Positions 34,609-43,137 of a DNA stretch of 64,000 nt are shown here, piece after piece. The translations under genes and the position numbers were made by a program. Source of the stretch: Spirirestis rafaelensis WJT71-NPBG6 (lineage in GTDB: Bacteria > Cyanobacteriota > Cyanobacteriia > Cyanobacteriales > Nostocaceae). The notes beneath the pieces are model-generated. The model saw only the letters and a list, made by a program, of their open reading frames with translations. It was not told the DNA's origin and did not search any database. The first letter of the stretch is position 1, and every line of letters begins with the position of its first letter. The stretch lies in NCBI GenBank assembly GCA_019359015.1, contig JAHHID010000038.1, forward strand, positions 1 through 64,000, written 5' to 3'.

Positions 34609-35873
34609 TTCAACAACAAAATGAAGGTGAATCAATACAACGACAATCAACGGCAATTACTTCAAATAAAACACTAGATAAAACAGAGGCTCAAACGAAG
34701 TTAGTGGAATGGCAAGAGGCTGCTATCAACTTCATAGATGCTAATCGAGAGTATTTATCTCAAAACTGGGGAGATTTCCTGTCGGCAACAAGCAGCAATC
34801 CACGTTTGAGCTTTTCACCACTGGAGTTTAACGATATCATGTCCAATTCTCTTGGCAACCTCATCACTGAGCTAGGGCAAGATGGCATCAAAAAGGCTGG
34901 TAGTGTTGCTGCAAAATTCATCCTTCTTGAGGAAATCGCTGCTGTGGGAGCTGCCGCAGGAACAGTAGTTTTGCCGGGAGCGGGAACCGTGATTGGATTT
35001 GCAATTGGGGTGTTGATTGAAACAGTCGCTGGCGAAGTTTACAAAGCGTATCAAACCGCTAAAGGAGAAGCTGAAGAGGATGTTGCCGCAGCTCAAGCAA
35101 GCCGTCTTACAGGAAAAATGATTCTTGAACATTTAGGTAGTTTAACTAAAGAAGCTGCAAAGGCACGAGGTGAATTGCAAGCCTCCTTTAAATCAGGGCT
35201 AGAAGCACTCAACAAAGCTACGACGAAAGAAGATATTGATAAGATTCGAGATTGGGCTATATATGAGAAAGATCATTATTTAAAGCTGCCGAATTTAGAA
35301 GATCGGTCTTTATACAAGAGTTTACTGCACGACTGGGTGCTAGAACATGCTGGCGATGAAGAAGATGCAGATAAGTCAACATCTGAAGCACAGTGGGAAA
35401 ATGCTCGCGAGGAAGTTTTTGGTAAAAGTAATTCTGATTTGGATAATCATCCTGAGATTTTTGCATACCAAACACGAGGACACTGGAATGCAGTTGGTCT
35501 GCCTGGGGCAGGTTTAGCAAAAACCGTGATTGATGATGTTAGTGCGATTCAGGAGCAGAAAAAAGATCCAGATGAAACAGCATCATTGGTTATGAATAAA
35601 TATGATGGTAAAAAATATAGTTTCAAATCTGCACAAGATGCTGAACGGCTAATTAAACTTATGGATGACAATACTTCTACATGGCTAGGTGCGGATGCTC
35701 GTCGAGAAGCTATACGGAAGAATGCTTTTCAAATAGATTGTGTACTCGATCTTAGTAGTGATGATGGAGCAGTATACGTAGATGAATGGGAATATGATTT
35801 GGAGATTAAGAAAACCTTTGATATCCCAGAATACACAGATACTAGTGAATCATTCACCATATCGCCTGACTAG
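33819..35873 (+). CDS. DUF4157 CIS effector with a glycine-rich hydrophobic segment
   Basis: The 684-residue product shares its first 265 residues with the protein at 26090: acidic QREEIPEEEEEENLQMKS repeats, RFGVDFSNVKVHTDDEAVQM, and HELTH at 252. After that it is unique. Residues about 372-407 (GAAAGTVVLPGAGTVIGFAI) are a glycine/alanine hydrophobic stretch suited to membrane insertion. The remaining 270 residues (for example NVKYEKDHYL-like helical text, then NHPEIFAYQTRGHWNAVGLP) match no family I know. No immunity gene is recognisable downstream, where transposon debris begins 28 bases later. Confidence 0.75.
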   Translation: MQVGEQMSERIRIQRRKQTDINSYPQLAQTTSGLRMSTTQGLVSHEISRISLRPQARLTLSQPGDFYEQEADRVAQQVMGMGDRANNHAIQREAILQDEEENLQLKSLGNTITPLVQREEIPEEEEEENLQMKSLGNLAIQGEEMPEEEEEEEEELIQAKSSLQKFDEGGLVASSDISTKLDSRKGGGNPLADDVRNFMEPRFGVDFSNVKVHTDDEAVQMSRQLGAQAFTYGSDVYFGTGKSPGNNELTAHELTHVVQQNRGIQQQNEGESIQRQSTAITSNKTLDKTEAQTKLVEWQEAAINFIDANREYLSQNWGDFLSATSSNPRLSFSPLEFNDIMSNSLGNLITELGQDGIKKAGSVAAKFILLEEIAAVGAAAGTVVLPGAGTVIGFAIGVLIETVAGEVYKAYQTAKGEAEEDVAAAQASRLTGKMILEHLGSLTKEAAKARGELQASFKSGLEALNKATTKEDIDKIRDWAIYEKDHYLKLPNLEDRSLYKSLLHDWVLEHAGDEEDADKSTSEAQWENAREEVFGKSNSDLDNHPEIFAYQTRGHWNAVGLPGAGLAKTVIDDVSAIQEQKKDPDETASLVMNKYDGKKYSFKSAQDAERLIKLMDDNTSTWLGADARREAIRKNAFQIDCVLDLSSDDGAVYVDEWEYDLEIKKTFDIPEYTDTSESFTISPD

Positions 35874-35900
35874 TACAGCACGGCTTAAATAAACCAACCA

Positions 35901-36125
35901 TTAAATAGCCAACACTTTTCCTTTGTATGTCCATTTAAAAGGTTTAGCCATTGTTTTATTAAAGTAGCCAATAAAATCGAGAATTCTGGTTTTGAGATCA
36001 TCCTTACTCTTGAAGCTGGCACGCTTGAGTAACTTGCGAACTAAAATACGCTCACCAAATCTCAATTTGGTTGAGCCAAGAACAATGTTTGGGGGTGTAA
36101 TGGAAAACAATTCGGTGCGTTGGGT
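35901..36125 (-). pseudogene. IS630-type transposase C-terminal relic
   Basis: The minus strand encodes ILVRKLLKRASFKSKDDL and then DFIGYFNKTMAKPFKWTYKG, the end of IS630 transposases. Just upstream, HCSWLNQIEIW is found in another frame, so a frameshift separates it from the rest. Nothing earlier of the gene is present. It ends next to the third effector gene. Confidence 0.75.
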
Positions 36126-36181
36126 TACTCAAAAAAGCTGCACTCCTATTTCATTGATTTGAGGATCAAGTTTCACCTTGA

Positions 36182-37096
36182 GAGGCTATTTATAAAGTAA
36201 ATCTAAAAGCCAGGAGAAACGAGTTCTGATAACGATAAAATACTTCATAATATGCAGTGTATTTGCATAGATAGTCGGTATGGCGCGAAAGTCTTACCCC
36301 ACAGATTTAACTGATATGGAGTGGGAAATCTTGGCTCCCTTGATTCCACCAGCTAAAGAAGGAGGGCATCCACGCACAACAGATATGCGTGAAATATGCA
36401 ATGCCATCTATTATCATTTGAAAACTGGATGCCAATGGAATATGCTTCCGGGGGACTTCCCGCCAAGCTCAACGGTATACAGCTATTATCGTAAATGGCA
36501 GCGCAAGGGAGTTTGGGAAAAATTAAACCATACACTGTGTGGTCAAGTTCGCATAAAATTAGGTAGGTCAACACAACCAAGTGCGATCGCAGCAGATAGT
36601 CAGTCAGTAAAAACGACTGAAAAAAGGGGGATGTCTACGGCTTTGATGGTGGCAAGTTAGTCAAAGGAAGAAAACGCCAAACAATCGTTGATAGCCTTGG
36701 GCTATTGCTCAAAGTGATTGTAAGCGAAGGCAATGCTCGTGAAAGAGTGCTTGCAGCGTATGCCTTGATGGAACTGGTGGAAGAACGCCCAGAATTATTG
36801 GAAAAAGTTGAAGTCATGTGGGTTGACTCGGGGTATGACGGCGATAAGTTTGCCCTGGCTGTTTGGTTGATGATTCAAGCTCATGTTGAGGTCATGCGCC
36901 GTACTGATAAAGAATTTGAAGTTTTACCCAAGCGTTGGGTAGTAGAAAGAACATTCGGTTGGTTTAACCAGTACCATCGTTTGAGTAAAGATTACGAACG
37001 TCTGACTGAAATGAGTGAAGCTGCCATATATGCCGTTATGACTCGTATTATGTTACGTCGTCTAGCCGTCTAAAGATTTACTTTATAAATGGTCTT
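36182..37096 (+). mobile_element. IS5-type insertion sequence
   Basis: The element is bounded by the 17-bp inverted repeat ATTTATAAAGTAAATCT at 36188-36204, mirrored at 37074-37090, with weaker similarity in the outermost six bases. It contains two overlapping transposase frames. IS630 debris begins immediately to its right, which suggests insertion into an older element. Confidence 0.8.
36280..37073 (+). CDS. IS5-type transposase in two frames (-1 shift)
   Basis: The first frame (36280-36660) reads SYPTDLTDMEWEILAPLIPP and ends MSTALMVAS after the first catalytic Asp region (IAADSQSVKTTEKRG). At a run of six A and five G (about 36620-36629) the -1 frame gives DVYGFDGGKLVKGRKRQTI and continues to 37073, with the second Asp in WVDSGYDGD and the Glu in RWVVERTFGWFNQY. 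All three catalytic residues are present across the two frames. Several IS5 subgroups use programmed frameshifting, so this may be functional rather than broken; a one-base indel cannot be excluded. Confidence 0.8.
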
Positions 37097-37403
37097 TTAT
37101 TTTTTGGGATGGTGCTTCTTACCATCGTTCCCATGTTGTCCAAGGCTTTTTAGCTGAAGTCAACGGAGGTTTGCCACAAGAACAATGGAAAATTCACGCT
37201 CGTCCGCTTTGCTCCCAATTGCCCGGAACAAAATCTGCGCTTAGGATATCTGGTTGCAAGCTAAAACATGGGTTCGACGTTTCTGCGCTTTAGTTCCTTC
37301 ATTTTCTCATTTAAAGTGGATGTTTGAGTGGTTTATTCAAAACACTGCTTTTGATTTTATGTTTCTCCAGATGTACGGACATTTTTCAAAAATCAAATAT
37401 TAG
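37097..37403 (+). pseudogene. IS630-type transposase DDE-domain relic
   Basis: The plus strand encodes FIFWDGASYHRSHVVQGFLA, EVNGGLPQEQWKIHA, then in another frame RFAPNCPEQN, and in a third DIWLQAKTWVRRFCALVPSF to the stop at 37403. The second Asp and the NP(I)ED region of an IS630 DDE domain can be recognised, but at least two frameshifts and the missing N-terminus make it dead. It is truncated on the left by the IS5-type element. Confidence 0.75.
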
Positions 37404-37466
37404 TCCTATACCTTTCTGGAAATTAACGATCGGCTTACAGTCCCCTGTTTCTTCTTCTCGTTTCAA

Positions 37467-37586
37467 CTAAAGATCTAAGGTGTTCCGACTAATGTGAAAC
37501 ATCCGACACACATCTATTTTCGGTTCTCCTCGTTTAACTGCCTCTATCGCTTTTATACGCAGGTCATAACTATAGGGGGCTGGCAT
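37467..37586 (-). pseudogene. IS630-type transposase N-terminal relic
   Basis: A 39-codon minus-strand frame starts MPAPYSYDLRIKAIEAVKRG and ends VCRMFHISRNTLDL before a stop. It is the helix-turn-helix start of an IS630 transposase, close to MPKPYSYDLRQKVIQAIELD of the copy at 59802-60188. The rest is missing. It closes the transposon-debris region that separates block 3 from the AAA+ gene. Confidence 0.7.
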
Positions 37587-37736
37587 AGATCATTTATGTC
37601 CTTTCACCCCTATCATCATACGTCTTAACATACCTTCGTAGTGCTATAAATGTGCCAGTTGCGTAAGTCCTGTGTAGATATAAATTTTACAACTTGTCAA
37701 TATGCTACTGTCTTCGACTAAAGTCTAAATTTAGAA

Positions 37737-39713
37737 TCAAACCCACCCGCCAATTTCTGCCTCTGTCAACGCTTTCTCCAACTTCACATATTCACTCTTC
37801 GCAGCCTGTAATACATGTTTCATCTGCACTGCCTCTCCAGCATCAGCAGCCAGAAATGCCGCATTCAAGGCAATGTTACGAATATTACCTCCAGCAACAT
37901 TTAACCGTGCCAATTGCGTAGCATCTAACCCCTGAGTTGGCGTATTGCGAGGAAAGATCTGCCGCCAAATTTCCGCTCTTTGTACCGCATCGGGAAAGGG
38001 AAACTGCACTACGAAACGGATACGCCGCATAAAAGCTGTATCAATTGCACTCTTAATATTTGTCGTCAAAACTGCCAATCCTGGGTAGCATTCCATACGT
38101 TGCAGTAAATAGCTAACCTCAATATTGGCATAGCGATCACGTGCATCTTTAACTTCACTTCGCTTACCAAACAGCGCATCAGCTTCATCAAACAGCAAAA
38201 TTACCCCACCCTGTTCCGCAGCATCAAATACTTGTCGCAAATTTTTCTCTGTTTCGCCAATATATTTACTGACAACCGACGACAAATCAATGCGATAAAG
38301 GTCAAGCCGCAATTCCTCTGCCAACACCTCAGCTGCTAAAGTTTTACCAGTACCACTTGCACCAGCAAATAAAGCGCTGATTCCCAAACCCCGCGCACCT
38401 CTGGCAGCAAAACCCCAAGTTTCGTATACAGTACTTCGTTGCCGCACATGTGCTGCAATGTCACGTAAAATTTGTTTCTGTGCTGACGGTAACACTAAAT
38501 TTTCCCAATCTGCCGAGGGAGTAATGCGTTGAGCCAGTTCATCCAATCGGGGACGAGCTTGCACTCTACAAGCATCCCATAAAATACCAGTTATATTTTT
38601 CTCATCCCCCTGGCTCAAATATCCAGCAGCTTCTGCACAAGCAGCGCGAATAGTTGCAGCACTCAAGTTAAACTGATTTACCAAAGTATTTACTTGCCCG
38701 TTGATTTGCGGTACTAAATCAACAAGTGCTTCCTGCCAAACTGCGCTTTGCTCTTGGGAGGTTGGTTGCTGCACGTCAAAACGGACTGCTGGGCGTTGCG
38801 ACATCCGCATCCCTTCTCGGCTGGTGAGAATTAAGACACCGTTTGTGCGATCGCTTAGATGTATAATTGCCGTGGCACGAGCAATATCATTTGTGTCTAT
38901 CTCGTCGCAATCAATAAGCAAGGCACTTGGGCTTAAAATTGTCTCGCGAGTCCACAAACGAATTAAATTCTCTTGTTCACCAGGAACTAACGGCACGACT
39001 TGTGCTGGCATTACATATAAGTTCAAACCCAGGATTTTACAAACCGTTGCCGCAATGCCACGTTTACTTGCACTTTCAACACCACATAACTGTATAATTG
39101 GCAATAGTTTAGTTTTGGGAATTTGAGATAACACCCCGACAACTCGCTCTGCTAGCGCTTGCTGGGAAGGAACCAAGTCACCCGCAAAATTTAACGGCTC
39201 GATCGTACCAGCAAGACGCTCGTCAAGATACTGCGTACCAGCAAGATAATGTAAAATTCGCTCGTCTATGCGGAGGGGACTGAGGGTAAGCGCAGAACCT
39301 TCGCCAATTTTAATTAATTGCCAGCGACGCAAAGATGAGGTGGGAGCGATCGCATCCCAATGCGGGTTAGGTAATGCGGCTAAGGCAAGACTGAAAGTGG
39401 GGTAAAGTCGCTGTGGATCTCCTTGAGCTACAGCACACAACTTAGCAAATTCTCCGCTAAACTCTACACCCGCACACAACAGCAACAAATCTCGTTCAAA
39501 GAATGACAAACTAAAGATTCTGCACAGCCTTTCTAATGCCGAAGGTGCAGGCATAGCCTTCTCTGCTTCCTCTAAAGCTTGTTGCTGCGCTTGTAATTCA
39601 AGTTGCTCTTTAGCATTGTACTTTTCTAAAGCACATCTTACCACCGCTAAAGCTGCTAACAGATGGCGCTGGTTGGCTTCATGCCAGTTTATATTAATCG
39701 TTGAAGCATTCAT
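37737..39713 (-). CDS. CIS AAA+ ATPase (Afp15 role)
   Basis: The 658-residue product carries a C-terminal AAA+ module with Walker A GASGTGKT near 447, Walker B ILLFDEADALFG near 503 and the arginine-finger region FMRRIRFVVQFPFPDA. The N-terminal 400 residues contain a degenerate second nucleotide-binding-like region (ALLIDCDEIDTND). ATPases of this family accompany CIS loci and are needed for assembly or cargo loading in Afp/PVC systems; the exact step is debated. Its ATG overlaps the stop of the DUF4255 gene (ATGA), so the two are translated together. Confidence 0.92.
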   Translation of the reverse strand: MNASTININWHEANQRHLLAALAVVRCALEKYNAKEQLELQAQQQALEEAEKAMPAPSALERLCRIFSLSFFERDLLLLCAGVEFSGEFAKLCAVAQGDPQRLYPTFSLALAALPNPHWDAIAPTSSLRRWQLIKIGEGSALTLSPLRIDERILHYLAGTQYLDERLAGTIEPLNFAGDLVPSQQALAERVVGVLSQIPKTKLLPIIQLCGVESASKRGIAATVCKILGLNLYVMPAQVVPLVPGEQENLIRLWTRETILSPSALLIDCDEIDTNDIARATAIIHLSDRTNGVLILTSREGMRMSQRPAVRFDVQQPTSQEQSAVWQEALVDLVPQINGQVNTLVNQFNLSAATIRAACAEAAGYLSQGDEKNITGILWDACRVQARPRLDELAQRITPSADWENLVLPSAQKQILRDIAAHVRQRSTVYETWGFAARGARGLGISALFAGASGTGKTLAAEVLAEELRLDLYRIDLSSVVSKYIGETEKNLRQVFDAAEQGGVILLFDEADALFGKRSEVKDARDRYANIEVSYLLQRMECYPGLAVLTTNIKSAIDTAFMRRIRFVVQFPFPDAVQRAEIWRQIFPRNTPTQGLDATQLARLNVAGGNIRNIALNAAFLAADAGEAVQMKHVLQAAKSEYVKLEKALTEAEIGGWV

Positions 39714-40951
39714 GGAATTTTTACCTGCGGCGAATCATATTCACCAGCCTGATTTTTGTATAATGGGCTTTGTGCCCCATCCACTTGCACCCGGACAAAA
39801 TAAGTTCCTGTCTGGATGTTTTTTACAGGAATGGTTATTGAGTCAGTGTCTTCTGTGCGTGGCGACGAAAAAAAGTGATAGGCTTGTCCCTTATCAGTGG
39901 TAACTTGATTCAGCAATAAAACTACTCGCTGTGCCTTGCCAACTTTCGGATTAAATTTCACCGTAATTTCAAGCGATCGCAAATCACTGCTATTTTCCTG
40001 CACCTGACTAACTGTAGCGCTGATAATTGGATGCAGCACAAAAGCAGCCACATTTGATGCTACTTCATAATGCGGCATCGCGGGAGTTCCCATTTTTAGA
40101 TGTATCACTTGCACGCTTTGAACGCCAGCGTATAAGTTAGGGGGTAAGGTGACACTCATTTGCGTTTCTTGAACTACCTGGACTTCGATCAACTTCTCCA
40201 TACCCCCTAGTCGAATGCGCGTGATATCACCACGCAACTGTTTACCACGAAGAATTAAGGTGCTACCTGCTACAATCATGTTATCAGCTTCGGTTGGGGT
40301 GGTAACTTGTTCAATTATTGGTTCAGAAAAAGGCGTTACCTCAGCAGAAGATTTTAAATTACGACTGTTAATTAATACCATTGAAGCTTGATAACCAGCA
40401 GAGGGGCGATAATGAGTTTGCAAAGAAGACCAAAGCTTAGAAGTTTCTTCCATGTTAAAAAACTCTGGGCAAATTTTAATCTGTCCGATGTGTGCTGCTA
40501 AATCAAAGACAGACACAGCCGCTAACGCTTGCGACAAGACACTAGAAGTATTGACTGTTGCTGCATTTTTCAAAGAAGTTTCAATAATATCGCGAGTCAG
40601 AACAGGCATTTCATGCAATAATTGCATAGCATAACCTAGCAAAAGCTCTGCTTGAAAATCTTTTGCGCCATAAGCTGTAAGTAGATAGTGCAGGTCAAGC
40701 GCCAAAGGTGGTCGCTGTTGCTTGCTGCGAAATTCTCCAGACATCCAGTCAGGATTGCGATTCTGCGTAACCTGGTAGAGAAATAGGTTGATTTGAGCGC
40801 GTTCATCCGTTCCCTGTGAAACGCGATCAGGGGGGAGAGCAGTGACAATGACATCGCCAAGACTAGTGGCGATCGCATCTTTGACCAGACCATTCTCTAA
40901 TAAGTCTTTCAGTACTGCTGTTACCGCTGCTATAGATAGCGCGTTACTCAT
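39710..40951 (-). CDS. DUF4255 CIS tail terminator/cap protein (Afp16 role)
   Basis: The first 190 residues of this 413-residue protein are classic DUF4255: DVIVTALPPDRVSQGTDERA, then INLFLYQVTQNRNPDWMS, LALDLHYLLTAYG and LLGYAMQLLHEMPVLTRDII. Residues about 210-400 are beta-rich, with an IPT/Ig-like module (MIVAGSTLILRGKQLRGDIT, then IRLGGMEKLI). Afp16-type proteins terminate the tube and set the sheath end. It is longer than the DUF4255 protein at 6679 and has a different C-terminal domain, so the two are unlikely to be redundant. It is co-translated with the AAA+ gene. Confidence 0.9.
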   Translation of the reverse strand: MSNALSIAAVTAVLKDLLENGLVKDAIATSLGDVIVTALPPDRVSQGTDERAQINLFLYQVTQNRNPDWMSGEFRSKQQRPPLALDLHYLLTAYGAKDFQAELLLGYAMQLLHEMPVLTRDIIETSLKNAATVNTSSVLSQALAAVSVFDLAAHIGQIKICPEFFNMEETSKLWSSLQTHYRPSAGYQASMVLINSRNLKSSAEVTPFSEPIIEQVTTPTEADNMIVAGSTLILRGKQLRGDITRIRLGGMEKLIEVQVVQETQMSVTLPPNLYAGVQSVQVIHLKMGTPAMPHYEVASNVAAFVLHPIISATVSQVQENSSDLRSLEITVKFNPKVGKAQRVVLLLNQVTTDKGQAYHFFSSPRTEDTDSITIPVKNIQTGTYFVRVQVDGAQSPLYKNQAGEYDSPQVKIP

Positions 40952-41305
40952 TTTTAATTCTCCACAGTGCTAGCACAGATAATTCTTCACAAATGACAGC
41001 ATACTTTTCCGAAATCTTGGCATTAAAGGTTGTAATTAGTAACCAGAGGTTATATTTCTATTAAATTGGAACCTCTCATGCCGTTGGGACATCTAAAATT
41101 ACCGATAGCAAAGACTGCAATTAATTTTCATAGCGAAATGTTGACCTTATATTTGAGTATTGCTTCTCACGCTTTCTTCTGATAGTGTCTTATTTAGTAC
41201 ATATGAGGGTGATGAATTCTCAGATTAAACCAAGCAAAATTAATTAATCTTTGCACTTCCTGTGTAAGACCTTAATCAACAAATAATTAGGATAGTGTTT
41301 GCCAG
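40952..41305. promoter_or_regulatory. Divergent gap between the ATPase pair and the Ser/Thr kinase
   Basis: These 354 AT-rich bases separate the minus-strand DUF4255-ATPase pair from the plus-strand kinase gene, so they should contain two divergent promoters. I saw no gene, no strong palindrome and no recognisable regulator site. Confidence 0.5.
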
Positions 41306-42853
41306 ATGAACTCCCTGCCTACCTCAGATTCTTGGATTGGTCGCACGATTGGCGATAATCAACGCTACCGCTTAGAAAAGCGTTTAGGTGGTGGCGGTAT
41401 GGGAGATGTGTTTTTGGCGATGGATACTAGACTGGGACAGCAGGTAGCATTGAAGCTACTTAAAGATACGCTGGTAGCCTCAAAAGAGATGAGAAAGCGC
41501 TTTGAGCGTGAGGTGGAAGTTTGTGCTGCTCTCCAAAGCGATCACATCGTCAAAGTTACAGACTGTGGTGTTACCGATGAAAAGTTTCCATTCTACGTAA
41601 TGGAGTATCTGCGCGGAGAGACGTTACGAGAATTGCTTCAGCGAGAGAAGCGGCTATCAGTGGAACACACACTAAATATTATCACCCAGGTTTGTAAAGG
41701 TTTGCAGCTTGCCCATCAAGGTGTGACTTTATGGCGAAATGGAGCAACCAAAAGCGAGCATATTCAGGTCGTTCATCGTGACCTCAAACCAGATAATATC
41801 TTTTTGGTGTCTACACCAGAAGAGTTGGTGAAAATTGTCGATTTTGGCATTGCCAAAATTCGCAATGAATCTTCAGAATTTACAAATCTTACCAGTACAT
41901 TTTTAGGTACTTTTCGTTATGCAGCACCGGAACAGTTAAAAGGCGAAATTAACCTAGATGGACGAGCAGATATTTACAGTTTGGGCATCATCCTTTATGA
42001 AATGTTGAGTAAAGCCGATCCGTTTGGCTTTAGCATCAAAGCTAGAAGTATGAGTGAAGCCTCTTGGATTGTTGCCCATACCTCAGAACCACCCACACCT
42101 TTGCGATCGCAATCAGGCTGCGAAAACTTATCTCCTCAACTGGAAGCGGTGGTCATGCGGTGTTTGCAAAAAGAACCAGATAAACGCTTTGCCACAGTAG
42201 AAAAGTTAAATCAAGCATTGCAAGCTGCTGTTAATTCTAATTTTTCTGGTGTAGGCATTGTAGAAGAAACAATTGCCCAACCAGAAGGCTCTTTTAAAGA
42301 AACCATTTTTCGACCTTTGACCCCAACACCAGCCAAACGCGAAGAAACAATAGTTCAACCTCCACCCGCACCACAGCCAACACCAGACCCAACACCAGCC
42401 AAACGCGAAGAAACAATAGTTCAACCTCCACCCGCACCACAGCCAACACCAGACCTAACACCAGCCAAACGCGAAGAAACAATAGTTCAACCTCAAAAAA
42501 ATTCTCCACCTTTGAAGGCAGGTATTACCATTGCGGTGGTTGCGATCGCCTGCATCGGTGGCGTTTTCGCATATCCTCTAGTAACATCACTGCTTGCTTT
42601 AAACGAAATTAAAAATTTCAATGCAATAGCAAATTATGAAGAATGTATTGCTAGCTCAGAAAAAGTTCCTCAAGATTCCAGAATTTATCAGGAGGTTCAA
42701 ATAATTCTTAATAAATGCCGGATGGAATATGCCATCAAACTAGCAAAAGCTAACAAGTGTTTGGAAGCATACGAGGTAAATAATAAAATTCCTGATCATA
42801 ACCCACTTTTTTACCAGACTAAAGTAAATATTGAAAAAATTTGCATTTTATAA
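41306..42853 (+). CDS. Transmembrane Ser/Thr protein kinase with Thr-containing repeats
   Basis: The 515-residue protein has a full Hanks-type kinase domain: GGGGMGDVFLAMD, catalytic VHRDLKPDNIFL near 156, DFGIAKI near 178, and the P+1 text FRYAAPEQLKGEINLDGRAD. A linker follows with three 22-residue repeats centred on REETIVQPPPAP, preceded by VEETIAQPE and KETIFRPL. One membrane span lies at about 405-430. The short C-terminal part (85 residues) outside resembles nothing I can name. The repeated E-T-I motifs are attractive autophosphorylation and FHA-docking sites. It is the only catalytically intact kinase in the window and could feed the two FHA proteins of the CIS blocks; this is inference. 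Confidence 0.9.
   Translation: MNSLPTSDSWIGRTIGDNQRYRLEKRLGGGGMGDVFLAMDTRLGQQVALKLLKDTLVASKEMRKRFEREVEVCAALQSDHIVKVTDCGVTDEKFPFYVMEYLRGETLRELLQREKRLSVEHTLNIITQVCKGLQLAHQGVTLWRNGATKSEHIQVVHRDLKPDNIFLVSTPEELVKIVDFGIAKIRNESSEFTNLTSTFLGTFRYAAPEQLKGEINLDGRADIYSLGIILYEMLSKADPFGFSIKARSMSEASWIVAHTSEPPTPLRSQSGCENLSPQLEAVVMRCLQKEPDKRFATVEKLNQALQAAVNSNFSGVGIVEETIAQPEGSFKETIFRPLTPTPAKREETIVQPPPAPQPTPDPTPAKREETIVQPPPAPQPTPDLTPAKREETIVQPQKNSPPLKAGITIAVVAIACIGGVFAYPLVTSLLALNEIKNFNAIANYEECIASSEKVPQDSRIYQEVQIILNKCRMEYAIKLAKANKCLEAYEVNNKIPDHNPLFYQTKVNIEKICIL
42326..42493 (+). repeat. 66-bp tandem repeats in the kinase linker
   Basis: Two and a half nearly identical 66-bp units encode TPAKREETIVQPPPAPQP plus TPDP. 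Differences between the units are single-base, so the duplication is recent. The repeats extend the linker between kinase domain and membrane span. Confidence 0.85.
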
Positions 42854-42892
42854 TAACCCAAGTTGCTATAGCAATTTTAAATGAAAAACAAG

Positions 42893-42924
42893 ATACTCGA
42901 CTTTTCTAATAAATCGGGTATTTG
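42893..42924 (+). terminator. Candidate terminator after the Ser/Thr kinase
   Basis: GATACTCGA and TCGGGTATT pair (with one G-T pair) around an AT-rich loop about 40 bases after the kinase stop. The following bases are only weakly T-rich. The rest of the 284-base gap to the TpsB gene is AT-rich without a recognisable gene. Confidence 0.35.
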
Positions 42925-43137
42925 AAGATTGTCATTTTCAAACATGGACATATATAGTTTTGGTAATTGGTGAGTGTTTTTTCTATTCCCTATTACCCAT
43001 AATACGCCATAACTAAAATAATTCATGAAGTAACATTAATTGAAATAGATAAATATTAAAACACATATATAAAGAAAAATATTATGTTAGACTAATTCAT
43101 AATTTAAATATTAGAAAAGAAAATAGGAATAAAAGGT

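Noticed and set aside
42206-42509. Minus-strand frames with FLRVWLVLGLVLA repeats that look like membrane segments
   Set aside because: They are antisense to the proline-rich repeats of the Ser/Thr kinase.
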